The notes under the pieces: generated by a model
Told to the model about the DNA's origin: nothing
Seen by the model: only the letters and a program-made list of their open reading frames with translations
Database searches by the model: none
Translations under genes and position numbers: made by a program
In this document: piece by piece, positions 41,437-50,215 of the stretch
Layout of the letters: every line of letters starts with the position of its first letter
How positions within the stretch are numbered: position 1 is the first letter of the stretch
Assembly: GCF_001298105.1 (NCBI RefSeq)
Contig: NZ_LGJH01000156.1
Span: 1 to 64,000, forward strand
Origin: Novosphingobium sp. ST904
Lineage (GTDB): Bacteria > Pseudomonadota > Alphaproteobacteria > Sphingomonadales > Sphingomonadaceae
Direction: 5' to 3'
Length of the DNA: 64,000 nucleotides

Positions 41437-42168
41437 ATGAGCGAAACGGTTTCCTTCGGCTACGAAGAGGTCAGCCCCGAGGAGAAGGAAGGGCGCGTCG
41501 GCGCCGTCTTCTCCAGCGTTGCACGCAAGTACGACGTGATGAACGATGCCATGTCCGTGGGCATGCACCGGCTCTGGAAGGACAAGTTCGTGCGCCGGGT
41601 GAAGCCGCGCGAGGGCGAACAGATCCTCGACATGGCCGGCGGCACGGGCGACATCGCCTTCCGCATGGCCGCGCACGGCGCCTCGGTCACGGTTTCCGAC
41701 ATCAATCAGGACATGCTGGACGTCGGTATCGAGCGTGCGATCGAACGCGGCATCGATGGCCTGGTCTGGTCACGCCAGAACGCGGAGGAACTGTCGTTCG
41801 GCGATCGCTTCTTCGACGCCTACACGATCGCTTTCGGCATCCGCAACGTGACGCATATCGACAAGGCGCTGGCCGAGGCGAATCGCGTGCTCAAGTATGG
41901 CGGCCGCTTCTTCTGCCTCGAATTCTCGACCACCGAATGGCCGGGCTTCAAGGAAGTCTACGACGCCTATTCGCACCGTCTGGTGCCCAGGATCGGGCAG
42001 GCCATCGCCGGTGACGCCGAATCGTACCGCTACCTGATCGAATCGATCCGCCGCTTCCCGCCGATGCCGGAATTCGAGCGGATGATTCGCAATGCCGGTT
42101 TCAAGCACACCAAGGTCGAGCCGATCATGGGCGGCCTTGTCGCGATTCATTCGGGCTGGAAAGTTTAG
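41437..42168 (+). CDS. ubiE: Ubiquinone/menaquinone biosynthesis C-methyltransferase UbiE
   Basis: 243 residues, class I SAM-dependent methyltransferase. VARKYDVMNDAMSVGMHRLWK at the start, SAM site LDMAGGTGDIAFR, and the conserved FGIRNVTHIDKAL. It C-methylates the benzoquinol ring in ubiquinone synthesis. Operon ubiE-ubiB with 8 bp between. Confidence 0.96.
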   Translation: MSETVSFGYEEVSPEEKEGRVGAVFSSVARKYDVMNDAMSVGMHRLWKDKFVRRVKPREGEQILDMAGGTGDIAFRMAAHGASVTVSDINQDMLDVGIERAIERGIDGLVWSRQNAEELSFGDRFFDAYTIAFGIRNVTHIDKALAEANRVLKYGGRFFCLEFSTTEWPGFKEVYDAYSHRLVPRIGQAIAGDAESYRYLIESIRRFPPMPEFERMIRNAGFKHTKVEPIMGGLVAIHSGWKV

Positions 42169-42176
42169 TCCTTCAC

Positions 42177-43742
42177 GTGACAAGTTCGGCGACCCATATC
42201 CTGCGGCTCCTCAAGTGGGGCCGTGTCCTCGCGCGCCACGGAGCGCTGCGCGGGATCGAGAACGACCGTAACGCGCCGGCCCAGGTCAAGCGCCTGTGCC
42301 GGATCGCGCGGCTGGGTACGCGCCAGCCTGCGGAGCCGGACTATGCCGGCGCCTTCCAGGAGATCGGCCCGGCGGCGATCAAGCTCGGCCAGGCGCTGGC
42401 GACCCGGCCCGACCTCGTCGGCGAAGGCCCCGCGCGCAACCTTCTGACCTTGCAGGACAGCCTGCCGCCGGTTCCCTTCTCCGAAATCCGTCACGCGATC
42501 GAAGGCAGTTTCGGCCGGACGCTGGACGGCATCTTCGTCTCGATCGAGGAAGAGCCGGTGGGCGCCGCGTCGATCGCGCAGGTCCACCGGGCGGTGACGC
42601 CCGATGGCCGCAATGTGGCCGTCAAGGTGCTGCGCCCGGGCATTCGCGAACAGTTCGCGCGCGATGTAGAGACTTATGAGTGGGCGGCCGCGCACCTCGA
42701 AGCGCTTGGCGGGGAAGCATCGCGCCTGCGTCCGCGCGCAGTCGTTGCCAATCTCAAGCGCTGGACCCTGCGCGAGCTGGACCTGCGGCGCGAAGCGGCT
42801 TCCGCTTCGGAGCTGTCCGATGCGATGAAGGGCATCGCCGGTTACCGCGTTCCGCATATCGACTGGGACCGTACCAATGGGCAGGTCCTCACCGTCGAGT
42901 GGATCGGCGCCACCAAGATGAGCGATATCGCCGGGCTCAAGGCGGCAGGGCACAACCTGCCCCGCCTGGCGCACAAGCTGGTGAACACCTTCCTGACGCA
43001 GGCGATCTCCTCCGGGTTCTTTCATGCCGACATGCACCAGGGCAACCTGTTCGTGGAGGCGGACGGCACCATCGTTGCCATCGATTTCGGCATCATGGGC
43101 CGGATCAACCGGCAGGCGCGGCTCTGGCTGGCGGAAATCCTCTACGGCCTTACCACCGGCAACTATCGCCGCGTCGCCGAGATTCATTTCGAGGCGCAGT
43201 ACGTCCCGAGCTACCACACCGTGGAGGAGTTTGCGACGGCACTGCGTGCCGTGGGCGAGCCGATGCGCGGCAAGCCGGTGTCCGAGCTTTCTGTCGGCCA
43301 GATGCTCGACGGGCTCTTCGCGATCACCCGCGATTTCGACATGGCGGTCCAGCCGCACCTCCTGCTCCTGCAGAAGACCATGGTCATGGTCGAGGGTCTG
43401 GCGACGGCGCTCGATCCCGACATCAACATGTGGGATGTCTCGGCGCCTTTCGTGAAGAACTGGCTGCGCGACGAGCTTGGCCCCGAGGCGATCATTGCCG
43501 ACCGTCTGCGCGAAGATCTCGGCACGCTGTTCCGCCTGCCCGCGCTGGTGCGGCGGATCGAGGAGAAGTTCCCGCCAAAGGGTGGTGCTCCCGAGCAGGC
43601 GCCCTTGCCCGAAGTCGACCTTATCTGGGAACGGGGCCGGGGGCGTAAACCCGAAAGTAACCAGTGGACCCGCTATGGTCTGGCCGCATTGCTTGGGGGC
43701 GCCGCGGCATGGGGGCTGACGTACTGGACATTGATGAGCTGA
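42177..43742 (+). CDS. ubiB: Ubiquinone biosynthesis kinase-like protein UbiB
   Basis: 521 residues, ADCK/UbiB atypical kinase. KxGQ signature IKLGQALATRPD, Ala-rich loop VGAASIAQVHRA, catalytic loop HADMHQGNL and DFG. The C-terminus has a membrane segment (YGLAALLGGAAAWGLTYWTL). It promotes coenzyme Q assembly, probably by ATPase-driven handling of lipid intermediates. GTG start at 42177. Confidence 0.94.
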   Translation: MTSSATHILRLLKWGRVLARHGALRGIENDRNAPAQVKRLCRIARLGTRQPAEPDYAGAFQEIGPAAIKLGQALATRPDLVGEGPARNLLTLQDSLPPVPFSEIRHAIEGSFGRTLDGIFVSIEEEPVGAASIAQVHRAVTPDGRNVAVKVLRPGIREQFARDVETYEWAAAHLEALGGEASRLRPRAVVANLKRWTLRELDLRREAASASELSDAMKGIAGYRVPHIDWDRTNGQVLTVEWIGATKMSDIAGLKAAGHNLPRLAHKLVNTFLTQAISSGFFHADMHQGNLFVEADGTIVAIDFGIMGRINRQARLWLAEILYGLTTGNYRRVAEIHFEAQYVPSYHTVEEFATALRAVGEPMRGKPVSELSVGQMLDGLFAITRDFDMAVQPHLLLLQKTMVMVEGLATALDPDINMWDVSAPFVKNWLRDELGPEAIIADRLREDLGTLFRLPALVRRIEEKFPPKGGAPEQAPLPEVDLIWERGRGRKPESNQWTRYGLAALLGGAAAWGLTYWTLMS

Positions 43743-44902
43743 ACGCTGCGGGCACGGCGCTTGCCGCGCCGGCTCCGGCAGGTCGTCTCGGCCACATCTC
43801 GCCTTGGGGCGCGCGTCTTGTGCTGGCCGTGCTGGCGGCGCTGATCGTGGCTTCCGCGCTGGTCACCGTGGGCAAGGCGGGCACTCGATCGCCGTGGGAA
43901 GGGCCGGTCGAAGGGCCCGCTACGTCCTTGCAGGGCCATGCTGCCGGTGTTGCCGAAGCTGAGCCCTACAACGCCGATATCGCCCTTTACGAAGCCGTGA
44001 TCGCGCGCATCGCCAAGGGTGAGCATTACTACGACTTCATCGTTCCCGAGCAGCGCCGTCACCGATATCCGGTCAATCCCGGCCTTGCGGTGCGCCTGCC
44101 GACGCTGGCCTATCTGGACGCCATGCTGGGCGATGGTGGCCAGATCGCGGCTGCCATCGCGCTCATGCTCGGCATCGTCGCGGTATGGTGGCGCAAGCTG
44201 GCAGGCGAAGCGCCGCGCCTCCGGCGGATCGGTGCGGCACTGGTATTCGTCGGGGCCTCGCTGGCTCTCAACCGGCCTTACTTCGCACTTCACGAGCTTT
44301 GGGCGGGCGGGTTGATCGCACTGTCCTTCGGCCTGCACCGTATCGGCGAGGATGGGCGGGGAGGGCGCTGGATCGCTGCATTCCTTGCTGCGGCGCTCGC
44401 CCTGGCCATCCGCGAACACAGCCTGCCTTTCGTGCTGCTCATGGCGGCTACGGCGCTGTGGCAGCGTAACTGGCGCGAGGCCGGCGCATGGAGCGCGCTC
44501 ATCGTTCTGTTCGCAGCGGGGCTTGCCTGGCATCTCTCGCTCGTTGCGCGCGACGTTCTGCCTGGCGACCCGCATAGCGCCCCCTGGCTGGTGTTTCGGG
44601 GCCTTTCCGGCTGGCTCGGCAATATCGTGCAGTCCAGCAACTTGCGCTGGCTGCCGCACTGGCTGGCGGGACCGGCGGTGGTGCTCATGACTTTCGGCTG
44701 GCTCGGCTGGAATAGCCGCGCCGGGCTTTTCGGCTTTCTCCTGAGTGCAGGCTATGCCGCGGCGTTCATGATGGCCGGGCGCTGGGACAACTTCTACTGG
44801 GGGGCGATGATCGCGCCGACCCTTTTCGCCGGAATCGTCTTCGCGCCGTCGGCTTTGCGCGATCTCGCCGGGGCGGCGAAAGGCATGCAATCCCCGGCTT
44901 AG
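43709..44902 (+). CDS. Hypothetical multi-pass membrane protein
   Basis: 397 residues with about eight or nine hydrophobic helices. A short cytoplasmic N-terminus precedes ARLVLAVLAALIVASALV, and a loop with EPYNADIALYEAVIARIAKGEHYYDF lies before the second helix; this resembles glycosyltransferase-87-type or related lipid-linked membrane proteins. I do not recognise a family firmly. It starts inside ubiB (34-bp overlap), so it is probably cotranscribed. Confidence 0.75.
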   Translation: MGADVLDIDELNAAGTALAAPAPAGRLGHISPWGARLVLAVLAALIVASALVTVGKAGTRSPWEGPVEGPATSLQGHAAGVAEAEPYNADIALYEAVIARIAKGEHYYDFIVPEQRRHRYPVNPGLAVRLPTLAYLDAMLGDGGQIAAAIALMLGIVAVWWRKLAGEAPRLRRIGAALVFVGASLALNRPYFALHELWAGGLIALSFGLHRIGEDGRGGRWIAAFLAAALALAIREHSLPFVLLMAATALWQRNWREAGAWSALIVLFAAGLAWHLSLVARDVLPGDPHSAPWLVFRGLSGWLGNIVQSSNLRWLPHWLAGPAVVLMTFGWLGWNSRAGLFGFLLSAGYAAAFMMAGRWDNFYWGAMIAPTLFAGIVFAPSALRDLAGAAKGMQSPA

Positions 44903-44951
44903 ACCGCAAACCGATTGCGCGCTTCCGCGCCCTGTTGCAAAAGCCCGGGGC

Positions 44952-46430
44952 ATGAGTGGACCCCGTATCCTTCTGGTCGTCGGCGGCGGTATCGCGGCCT
45001 ACAAATCCTGCGAACTCGTTCGGCACATCCGCAAGGAAGGCGGCGAAGTGACCTGCGTCCTCACTGAGGGCGGGGCGCACTTCGTCACCCCGATGGCGCT
45101 TGCCGCGCTGTCCGAGAAACCGGTTTACACGACGCTCTGGGATCTCAGGAACGAGGCCGAGATGGGCCATATCCAGCTCAGCCGCGAAGCGGACCTCGTG
45201 GTCGTCTGTCCGGCAACGGCGGACCTCATGGCAAGGATGGCGGCCGGCATTGCCGACGATCTGGCGACGACGATGCTCCTTGCCACCGACAAGCCGGTCA
45301 TGGCGGTCCCGGCCATGAACGTGCGGATGTGGCAGCACGCCGCCACGACCCGCAACGTGCAAGTCCTGCGCGATGCCGGGGTGGACGTGATGGAGCCCGA
45401 CGAAGGCACCATGGCCTGCGGCGAATATGGCCCCGGCCGTCTGCCCGATCCGCTTGCGATCTGGCAGCGGATCGCCTGGGCGCTCGGCCTTGGCCCCGTC
45501 GAAGTGGCACCGCTGCCCGGTGCGGATGTTCCCATGTGGCAGCCGCAATTCGGTACGCCGGAACCGGAGGATGACGCCGAAGGGAACCGCCTCGGCGGCC
45601 TCACCGGCGGGATGATCTCGCGGGGGCGTTCCGGCGCAAGGCAGGCGATCACCTTCGGCCACGAGGATCTTGGCTTCACGCCCGAAGAAGCCGCTCTGGC
45701 CGCCCGCAAGGGCGAGGCGCGCGCCGCACCCGCGACTGATCCCGATGCGCTGGACGAGCAGGCTGCCCCGTCTTCGCCGGCTCCCGGCCCGCTGACCGGA
45801 AAGCACGTTCTCATCACCGCCGGCCCCACCTGGGAGCCGATCGATCCGGTGCGCTACATTGCCAATCGCTCTTCCGGGAAGCAGGGTTTCGCCATTGCCG
45901 CCGCCGCGGCGGAGGCGGGTGCGCGCGTCACGCTCGTTGCCGGGCCGGTGCATTTGCCGACGCCTGCCGGAGTCGATCGCATCGACGTGGAAAGCGCCTT
46001 GCAGATGGCCGAGGCGGTGAAGCATGCATTGCCCGCCGATATCGCGGTGATGGTCGCAGCGGTGGCGGACTGGCGCGTCGCCCACAGTGCGGACCAGAAG
46101 CTCAAGAAGCGCGGCTCGGCGCCGCCGGCGCTGCTGCTCACCGAAAATCCCGACATCCTTGCCACTGTCGCGACCGGGCCGAACCGGCCGCCGCTGGTGA
46201 TCGGCTTCGCCGCCGAAACGCAGGATGTCATTCGCTACGCCACCGAAAAGCGCAAACGCAAGGGTGCCGACTGGATCATCGCCAACGACGTGTCGGGCGA
46301 TGTCATGGGCGGCGATGCCAATGCGGTCCACATCGTGCGCGCCGACGATGTGATAAGCCTTCCGGAAATGCCCAAGGAGGATGTCGCGCGCATCCTCGTC
46401 GAAAGGTTCGCCGATGCACTCCCCCAATGA
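44952..46430 (+). CDS. coaBC: Bifunctional phosphopantothenoylcysteine decarboxylase/phosphopantothenate-cysteine ligase
   Basis: 492 residues. CoaC flavodomain at 1 to about 180: catalytic H73 in EMGHIQLS, N123 in PAMNVRMW, C156 in ACGEYG. CoaB domain at about 282-492: ITAGPTWEPIDPVRYIANRSSGKQG and DWIIANDVSG. It makes phosphopantothenoylcysteine and then 4'-phosphopantetheine, for CoA. The linker between domains is about 100 residues, much longer than usual. Confidence 0.95.
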   Translation: MSGPRILLVVGGGIAAYKSCELVRHIRKEGGEVTCVLTEGGAHFVTPMALAALSEKPVYTTLWDLRNEAEMGHIQLSREADLVVVCPATADLMARMAAGIADDLATTMLLATDKPVMAVPAMNVRMWQHAATTRNVQVLRDAGVDVMEPDEGTMACGEYGPGRLPDPLAIWQRIAWALGLGPVEVAPLPGADVPMWQPQFGTPEPEDDAEGNRLGGLTGGMISRGRSGARQAITFGHEDLGFTPEEAALAARKGEARAAPATDPDALDEQAAPSSPAPGPLTGKHVLITAGPTWEPIDPVRYIANRSSGKQGFAIAAAAAEAGARVTLVAGPVHLPTPAGVDRIDVESALQMAEAVKHALPADIAVMVAAVADWRVAHSADQKLKKRGSAPPALLLTENPDILATVATGPNRPPLVIGFAAETQDVIRYATEKRKRKGADWIIANDVSGDVMGGDANAVHIVRADDVISLPEMPKEDVARILVERFADALPQ

Positions 46431-46884
46431 CGTCCCGGTTCCCGTCAAGATCCTGCCCCACGGCGAAGGGCTGGCCTTGCCCGCCTATGCCACCGACGGT
46501 GCGGCGGGCATGGATGTGGTTTCGGCCGAGGACGTGATTCTGGCTCCGGGCGGGCGCCATGCGGTTGCCACGGGCCTTGCGATGGCGATCCCGCCGGGCT
46601 TCGAGATTCAGGTCCGGCCGCGTTCCGGCCTTGCGCTCAAGCACGGGATTTCGGTGCCGAATTCGCCCGGCACGATTGATTCCGACTATCGCGGTGAACT
46701 CAAGGTCATCCTCATCAACCACGGTGCGCAGGCATTCGAGATTCGGCGGGGAGACCGCGTGGCGCAGCTCGTTCTCGCGCCGGTCACGCGGGCGGCATGG
46801 CTGACGGTGGATGAACTGGAAGCGACCGAGCGCGGCGAGGGCGGCTTCGGTTCCACCGGCGGAGTGGTTGCCCTGGGGAGCTGA
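46414..46884 (+). CDS. dut: dUTP diphosphatase
   Basis: 156 residues, trimeric dUTPase. Motif I AGMDVVSAEDVIL, II RPRSGLALKHGISV, III PGTIDSDYRGELKVI, IV RGDRVAQLVLAPV, and V GGFGSTGG. It converts dUTP to dUMP and keeps uracil out of DNA. It overlaps coaBC by 17 bases. Confidence 0.97.
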   Translation: MHSPNDVPVPVKILPHGEGLALPAYATDGAAGMDVVSAEDVILAPGGRHAVATGLAMAIPPGFEIQVRPRSGLALKHGISVPNSPGTIDSDYRGELKVILINHGAQAFEIRRGDRVAQLVLAPVTRAAWLTVDELEATERGEGGFGSTGGVVALGS

Positions 46885-46890
46885 GGAGGC

Positions 46891-47067
46891 TCAGCCGGCC
46901 CGGAAGGCGCCAAGCCACCAGAGCAGCACCAGAACGACACCTAGAGCGACCAGAGCCACGGTGAGGCAGCCCTTCCAGCCGGATCGGCGCCTTATCTCGT
47001 CGGAGGCGAGGTCTGCCGCGCCTTCGACGGCGCCGCCCGCCAGATCGGCGAGTACGTCATGGAGCAT
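46891..47067 (-). CDS. Small membrane protein downstream of dut, 58 aa
   Basis: 58 residues: an acidic amphipathic N-terminus (MLHDVLADLAGGAVEGAADL), a basic patch (IRRRSGWKG), then one helix (CLTVALVALGVVLVLLWWL). Single-pass, probably N-in. ATG 47067. It is the second gene of a pair; the gene at 47254 starts it off, 7 bases away. The function is unknown. Confidence 0.65.
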   Translation of the reverse strand: MLHDVLADLAGGAVEGAADLASDEIRRRSGWKGCLTVALVALGVVLVLLWWLGAFRAG

Positions 47068-47074
47068 GACGGCT

Positions 47075-47254
47075 TCAGTCCTTGCGGTCGATGCGGGCGC
47101 GTTTCTCGCGGCGGCGCCGGAGCGAATACCAGCCCACGCCCCCGATCCCGATGAGCGCCGCGAGAGCTTTCGCGACGGCCGAGAAAGCCGCCGAGAGCGC
47201 GCCCACGGTCACGCCCCAGAAGAGCTGTGACATGATGGCCATGAAGGTGTTCAT
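47075..47254 (-). CDS. Small membrane protein, 59 aa
   Basis: 59 residues: MNTFMAIMSQLFWGVTVGAL, then a hydrophobic stretch to about residue 40 (AAFSAVAKALAALIGIGGVGW), then a strongly basic tail (YSLRRRREKRARIDRKD). Single-pass or hairpin membrane protein, basic end inside. ATG 47254. It is cotranscribed with the 58-aa gene. The function is unknown. Confidence 0.65.
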   Translation of the reverse strand: MNTFMAIMSQLFWGVTVGALSAAFSAVAKALAALIGIGGVGWYSLRRRREKRARIDRKD

Positions 47255-47400
47255 CGGGGGCAGGCATCCTTGTGGGGATTGCGCGGGTCAACCGCCTGGA
47301 GGCAATTACGAGCCGCCCCGGTATAAAGAAAGGACGCCGCCATAATTTCTAGCGGACCCGTCCCTCGGTGCCTCCCTCTTTGCAGGGGGAGCCTGTCAGT

Positions 47401-48072
47401 TCACTTCTTTTCGGGCGCCACGGTGATGCGCACGGTCTCGCCGGAGTTGCCGGGGAAATCGGTAAACATCGATTCGACCAGGTTCGGGACGAGATACTGC
47501 AGGCGGTTGGACGTCGACACGGCTTCGGCCTTGCCTTCGAAGAGGCGCTGGTTGTCTAACGCGCGGTCGATCTTGAGGGTGATGCCGCTGGTGTAGATGG
47601 TGTAGGAATCCACGCCGCCGTCGAAGAACGGATCATACCAGCCATAGCGCCACGGCCCGCCCCAGCCCATTCCACGGCCGTAGAAGCCGCGGCCATAGAA
47701 GCCGCCGCCGTACCACGGACCCCATGCGCCGCCGGCACCCATGGTCGAGCGCACGCGTTCGCGGCCGTTGTCCACGCCGTAATCGAAGCGCACGATAAGG
47801 GTTGCCGAAGCAGGATCGGAAGCCGGAGCATAGCCCAGCTTCTGCATGCGGTCCGCCACGAGGCGGGAATAGGTCGCGAATTCAAGCCCGCCCGCGAGCT
47901 TGGGATCGTCGGCCACGACCACGAACGATTGTCCGGCAGGCGCCGGAAGCTGGGTCTGGAAGCGCGAAACGTCCGCCTTGAAGGGCGTTGCGCAGGCGGC
48001 GAGGGCCATCAGCAGGACGGCTACGGCAGCGAGCCTCAGCCTTCCGAGATGGGTTCCGGGATTATCTGTCAT
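47401..48072 (-). CDS. DUF4136 lipoprotein
   Basis: 223 residues. Signal with lipobox LMALAAC (about 22-28), then the DUF4136 pattern (FKADVSRFQTQLPAPAGQSF, LGYAPASDPASATLIVRFDYG). The middle holds a Gly/Tyr/Trp-rich run, followed by TIYTSGITLKIDRA. It is an outer- or inner-membrane lipoprotein of unknown role. The 146-bp gap to 47254 shows only a weak hairpin. Confidence 0.9.
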   Translation of the reverse strand: MTDNPGTHLGRLRLAAVAVLLMALAACATPFKADVSRFQTQLPAPAGQSFVVVADDPKLAGGLEFATYSRLVADRMQKLGYAPASDPASATLIVRFDYGVDNGRERVRSTMGAGGAWGPWYGGGFYGRGFYGRGMGWGGPWRYGWYDPFFDGGVDSYTIYTSGITLKIDRALDNQRLFEGKAEAVSTSNRLQYLVPNLVESMFTDFPGNSGETVRITVAPEKK

Positions 48073-48275
48073 CGGTTTCACTCCACGAACCTGACAGGCC
48101 CGAAACGCCCTTCCCAAGCGTGGCCTGTGATTCCTTGCGACTCTGCCTTAATATCAATGCCCTGAATAGCGGTTGAATGGAGGCAGGGCGGCGATGAAGT
48201 GTTTGCCGCGGGGCTGCGCCATTCAGTCGTGAGTCATGGCCTGAGATCAGATTCGTCATGTAGGAAGTCCCCAGG

Positions 48276-48956
48276 ATGTTGACCAGTTCCCTCGCAGCAG
48301 AATCCTTTGCGATTCTATCGGTTCAGCGCGGAAAAGTGCAGCCGTTTCGCGGACCTGAAGAGCCCAGTGCGATCGGCAAGGTGCCTGCGGACGGCGCGGT
48401 GAAAGTCCACCGGCTCGGGCTGGAGGGTGACGAGCAGGCCGATCTTTCCGTTCACGGCGGGCCGGACAAGGCGATTCATCACTATCCTCACGATCACTAT
48501 GCCTTCTGGCGCGACTCGATCGGGGCGCATCCGCTGCTGTCGGATTTCGGCGCGTTCGGCGAGAATATCGCGACCGAGGGGCTGACCGAGGACATGATCT
48601 GCGTGGGCGACCGCTGGCGGCTGGGCACGGCGCTCGTCGAAGTCAGCCAGGGCCGCCAGCCGTGCTGGAAGCTGGACCATCGGTTTGACGGCGCGCCGGT
48701 CAACGCCGGGGTGGTGAGGTCGCGCCGGGCCGGGTGGTACTATCGGGTGCTGGAAGAGGGCGAGGTTGCCGCCGGGGACCGGATGGTGCTGGAAGAGCGG
48801 CCATGGCCCGAATGGACGGTGCGCCGCGTGTTCGGGCTGCTGATCGCGGGCGATCACAAGAAGGATCGCGAAAGCCTGGAAGCGCTGGGCGAGGTTGCCA
48901 CGCTTGCCACGCCGTGGATCCGGCGGCGGGCGAAGTTGCTGGGACTGGACGCGTGA
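48276..48956 (+). CDS. MOSC-domain protein (YiiM-like)
   Basis: 226 residues. MOSC beta-barrel with HGGPDKAIHHYPHDHY, GAFGENIATEGL and the conserved Cys in GRQPCWKLDHR. The family transfers or uses sulfur with the molybdenum cofactor; YiiM reduces N-hydroxylated compounds. ATG 48276 is preceded by only a weak site (CCAGG). The 203-bp gap before it shows no gene. Confidence 0.92.
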   Translation: MLTSSLAAESFAILSVQRGKVQPFRGPEEPSAIGKVPADGAVKVHRLGLEGDEQADLSVHGGPDKAIHHYPHDHYAFWRDSIGAHPLLSDFGAFGENIATEGLTEDMICVGDRWRLGTALVEVSQGRQPCWKLDHRFDGAPVNAGVVRSRRAGWYYRVLEEGEVAAGDRMVLEERPWPEWTVRRVFGLLIAGDHKKDRESLEALGEVATLATPWIRRRAKLLGLDA

Positions 48957-49001
48957 ACATGCCTCGTCCGCGATGCGGGACGACGGCATGATGTTCGCCG
49001 C

Positions 49002-50018
49002 TCAGCGCACCAGGCCGAGCGCCTCGTAAGCCTTCTCCAGCGTCGGCACCGCCAGGGCGCGGGCCTTTTCCGAACCCTTGCGCAGGATCGCGTCCAGCGA
49101 GTCCCGGTCGCCGCGCAGTTCGACGAAGCGGGCGTTGATCGGCGCCAGCTTCTCGACCAGCAGTTCGCCCAGCGCCGGCTTGAACTTGCCGAAGCCCTCG
49201 CCGCCGAAGTCCGAGAGAACCGCCTCGACCGTGGTGCCGGCCATCACCGCATAGATGCCCACGAGGTTGCGGGCCTCGGCGCGGCCTTCGAGGCCTTCCT
49301 TCTCCGAAGGCAGCGGCTCGGGGTCGGTCTTGGCCTTCTTGACCTTCTGCATGATCGTGTCGGCATCGTCGGTAAGGTTGATGCGCGCCATGTCCGAAGG
49401 GTCCGACTTGCTCATCTTCGACGAACCGTCGCGCAGGCTCATGATGCGCGCCGCTTCGGGCGGGATGATCGGTTCGGGCAGGGTGAACACCGGCGCGTCC
49501 TCGGCCGCGAAGTCGTTGTTGAACTTCTGCGCGATGTCGCGGGCGAGTTCGAGGTGCTGCTTCTGGTCTTCGCCCACGGGAACGTGAGTGGCCTGGTAGA
49601 GCAGCACGTCGGCGGCCTGGAGCACCGGGTAGGTGAACAGGGCGACCGAGGCGCCTTCGCGGTTCTTGCCGGCCTTGTCCTTCCACTGCGTCATGCGGTT
49701 CAGCCAGCCCATGCGGGCGGTGCCGTTGAGCAACCATTGCAGTTCGGCGTGCTGGGGCACCTGGGTCTGGTTGAACAGGATAGAGCGATCGGGATCGACG
49801 CCGCAGGCGACCAGCGCGGCCACCATCTCGCGCGTGTTGGCCGAAAGCGTGGCCGGATCGTGCGGCATCGAGATGGCGTGGAGGTCGGCCAGGAAATAGA
49901 GGCTGTCACCGCCCTGCGCGGCGACATCGTCCTGCATCTTCACCCAATTGCGGATCGCACCGAGATAGTTGCCGAGATGCAGGTTGCCGGTTGGCTGGAT
50001 GCCGGAGACGATACGCAT
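49002..50018 (-). CDS. trpS: Tryptophan-tRNA ligase
   Basis: 338 residues, class I synthetase. HIGH-type GNLHLGNYLGA and KMSKS loop SKMSKSDPSD. It charges tRNA-Trp. ATG 50018. Convergent with the MOSC gene. Downstream of murJ in the same direction, 197 bp apart. Confidence 0.97.
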   Translation of the reverse strand: MRIVSGIQPTGNLHLGNYLGAIRNWVKMQDDVAAQGGDSLYFLADLHAISMPHDPATLSANTREMVAALVACGVDPDRSILFNQTQVPQHAELQWLLNGTARMGWLNRMTQWKDKAGKNREGASVALFTYPVLQAADVLLYQATHVPVGEDQKQHLELARDIAQKFNNDFAAEDAPVFTLPEPIIPPEAARIMSLRDGSSKMSKSDPSDMARINLTDDADTIMQKVKKAKTDPEPLPSEKEGLEGRAEARNLVGIYAVMAGTTVEAVLSDFGGEGFGKFKPALGELLVEKLAPINARFVELRGDRDSLDAILRKGSEKARALAVPTLEKAYEALGLVR

Positions 50019-50215
50019 GGACGCGTCCTTCGCGATTGTGAGTTTTCAGGGATGTCGTGGGTGCGCCGGGTAAGGCGCGGATGCAGGTGGGGTCAGCGCG
50101 CGGTGCGCGTGGTCGCCCGCCATCGCCACGAACGGCGACGGGTTTCGGCAGACTTCGGGTGCGAAAGGTCCTGCATGGGCCGGGCTCATAGCATAGTCGC
50201 ACACGGATGGAAGCC

